The notes below the pieces were generated by a model. That model was not told the DNA's origin. It saw only the letters and a program-made list of their open reading frames with translations, and made no database searches. A program made the position numbers and the translations under genes. Below are positions 13,794 through 14,469 of a DNA stretch of 14,469 bases, in pieces. Every line of letters starts with the position of its first letter. Position 1 is the first letter of the stretch. Source of the DNA: Clostridia bacterium (lineage in GTDB: Bacteria; Bacillota; Clostridia; Oscillospirales; CAG-272). The stretch is from contig CAAEBS010000187.1 of NCBI GenBank assembly GCA_900754175.1, forward strand, positions 1 through 14,469, given 5' to 3'.

Positions 13794-13820
13794 ATGTGAA
13801 CTCTGACAACTTTTTCACAT
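13794..13820. promoter_or_regulatory. Inverted repeat ATGTGAA-N13-TTCACAT upstream of the lysR promoter
   Basis: Two perfect 7-base arms, ATGTGAA (13794-13800) and TTCACAT (13814-13820), are separated by 13 bases. Their centres are 20 bases apart, about two helical turns. The left arm begins 8 bases upstream of the lysR -35 box. This is where LysR-type regulators commonly bind to control themselves and a divergent gene. The half-site TGTGAA also resembles Rex and Crp half-sites, but those need a shorter spacer. Confidence 0.5.
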
Positions 13821-13888
13821 GCGGAAACGAGGAATTGCTTCCAGCGCTGTATTTTTTAAGAGAGAAAAACAATTTTAACAAAAATTAC

Positions 13889-13917
13889 TTGCAAAGAGCC
13901 GTAAACTGTGTTATAAT
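13889..13917 (+). promoter_or_regulatory. Sigma-A promoter of the DtxR-family gene
   Basis: TTGCAA (13889-13894), a 17-base spacer and a perfect TATAAT (13912-13917) preceded by TGT (extended -10). Transcription should start near 13924, leaving a leader of about 25 bases that ends in GGAGG. Confidence 0.85.
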
Positions 13918-13948
13918 AAGATAATTGATATTTGATTCGGAGGCAATC

Positions 13949-14320
13949 ATGAAGATACAGGAATCCGGGGAAATGTATCTGGAAACCATTTACGTTCTCT
14001 CTGCCAAGCTGCCCTTTGTCCGCTCGATCGACGTGAGCGAATACATGGGCTATTCCAAGCCGTCTATCAGCCGTGCCATGGGACTTCTTCGGAACGACGG
14101 TCTTATCCTGGTGGACAAAAACGGCAACATCACCCTGACGGAAGCGGGACTTGCCATCGCCAAAAAGATCTACGAGCGGCATACCCTGCTGTCGGAATTT
14201 CTGGAGCTTTTGGGCGTGGATGAAAAAACGGCGACCGAGGACGCCTGCAAGATCGAGCACGTTATCAGCGACACCTCTTTCCAGGCTCTGAAAAACCACG
14301 TGATGCAAAAGAAAATTTAA
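13949..14320 (+). CDS. DtxR/MntR-family metal-dependent transcriptional regulator
   Basis: A 123-residue regulator with the two essential domains of the DtxR/MntR family and no C-terminal SH3-like domain. The winged helix-turn-helix spans about 10-65 (SIDVSEYMGYSKPSISRAMGLL), and the dimerisation and metal-binding domain spans about 68-110. Candidate metal ligands are Met9 (GEMYLETIY), His78, Cys100, Glu103 and His104 (ACKIEHVISD). Met and Cys at the positions where Bacillus MntR has Asp8 and Glu99 match the DtxR/IdeR site, so iron is a better guess than manganese. It is shorter than MntR (about 142). The ATG at 13949 has GGAGG five bases upstream. An earlier in-frame start at 13925 has no ribosome site. 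It is divergent from lysR and seems monocistronic. Its targets are not visible here. Confidence 0.92.
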   Translation: MKIQESGEMYLETIYVLSAKLPFVRSIDVSEYMGYSKPSISRAMGLLRNDGLILVDKNGNITLTEAGLAIAKKIYERHTLLSEFLELLGVDEKTATEDACKIEHVISDTSFQALKNHVMQKKI

Positions 14321-14345
14321 ATTTTTGTTTCCTGCGCTCCCCCAC

Positions 14346-14381
14346 AAAAAAACCGTCCGACGCTTTACAGCGCCGGACGGT
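14346..14381 (-). terminator. Hairpin with A-run before it, candidate minus-strand terminator
   Basis: ACCGTCCG (14352-14359) pairs with CGGACGGT (14374-14381). An inner CGCT/AGCG stem and a TTAC loop follow after one mismatch. Seven A residues (14346-14352) precede it, overlapping the stem by one base, which gives a T-run only on the minus strand. It could stop minus-strand transcripts coming from the right, or help end the DtxR-family transcript together with the next hairpin. Confidence 0.45.
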
Positions 14382-14391
14382 CAGATCACTG

Positions 14392-14432
14392 ACAAAGCCC
14401 CTCTTTCGCTTAAGAGGGGGCTTTGTTTTTTT
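14392..14432 (+). terminator. Rho-independent terminator of the DtxR-family gene
   Basis: Arms at 14392-14405 and 14412-14426 form a stem of about 14 pairs with a single bulged G and a 6-base loop. T residues at 14426-14432 follow. It is about 70 bases past the stop codon and is a clear plus-strand terminator. Confidence 0.9.
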
Positions 14433-14469
14433 GTAAAAGCAGAGAAAAAGGGCAAAGAAATTGGAGGTA
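14433..14469 (+). other. Edge of window with a ribosome-site-like GGAGG
   Basis: The last bases contain GGAGG (14463-14467) after an A-rich stretch with no visible promoter. It may be the ribosome site of a plus-strand gene starting just outside the window. Confidence 0.3.

Overview
The window looks like the chromosome of an anaerobic Firmicute of the class Clostridia, probably a gut or rumen fermenter. The basis is strong AGGAGG-type ribosome sites, sigma-A promoters with extended -10 boxes, an AT-rich intergenic style in otherwise fairly GC-rich coding DNA, and above all an oxygen-sensitive [FeFe]-hydrogenase/hydrogen-sensor operon of a kind known from clostridia such as Ruminococcus. No rRNA, tRNA, CRISPR, prophage or insertion sequence was seen.

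Region 1 (about 1-5660, minus strand) is a six-gene carbohydrate operon. In transcription order it encodes an FGGY sugar kinase, an L-fucose-isomerase-family protein, an archaeal-type triose-phosphate-isomerase homologue, a KdsD/GutQ-like SIS sugar-phosphate isomerase, a long YjbQ-family protein, and a fructose-6-phosphate-aldolase-type member of the transaldolase family. A near-consensus promoter lies at 5631-5659 with an inverted repeat just downstream. Together these enzymes could turn an aldose into a ketose, phosphorylate it, rearrange the phosphate ester and cleave it to three-carbon units. The actual sugar is not evident, and no transporter is in view.

Region 2 (about 5825-7880, plus strand) is divergent: a DeoR-family repressor overlapping a type-I glycerate kinase, ended by a very strong terminator. 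The repressor probably controls both divergent units, and the kinase probably feeds D-glycerate into lower glycolysis.

Region 3 (7893-13786, minus strand) is a hydrogen-metabolism and hydrogen-sensing operon. From its promoter it reads: LysR-type regulator, two small thioredoxin-fold [2Fe-2S] ferredoxins, a sensory [FeFe]-hydrogenase with a PAS domain (HydS type), a SpoIIE/PP2C-type phosphatase with an unassigned C-terminal domain, and a group-B-like [FeFe]-hydrogenase (HydA2 type). The likely logic is that HydS reads H2 or redox state at a modified H-cluster and passes this through its PAS/helical tail to the phosphatase, while the two ferredoxins and HydA2 handle electrons. That signalling route is inference. 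No HydE, HydF or HydG maturase genes are in view.

Region 4 (13664-14469) holds the divergent promoters of lysR and a compact DtxR/MntR-family metalloregulator whose ligand set looks more like DtxR (iron) than MntR (manganese). It is followed by two adjacent hairpins and, at the very edge, a ribosome-binding-like sequence that may belong to the next gene.
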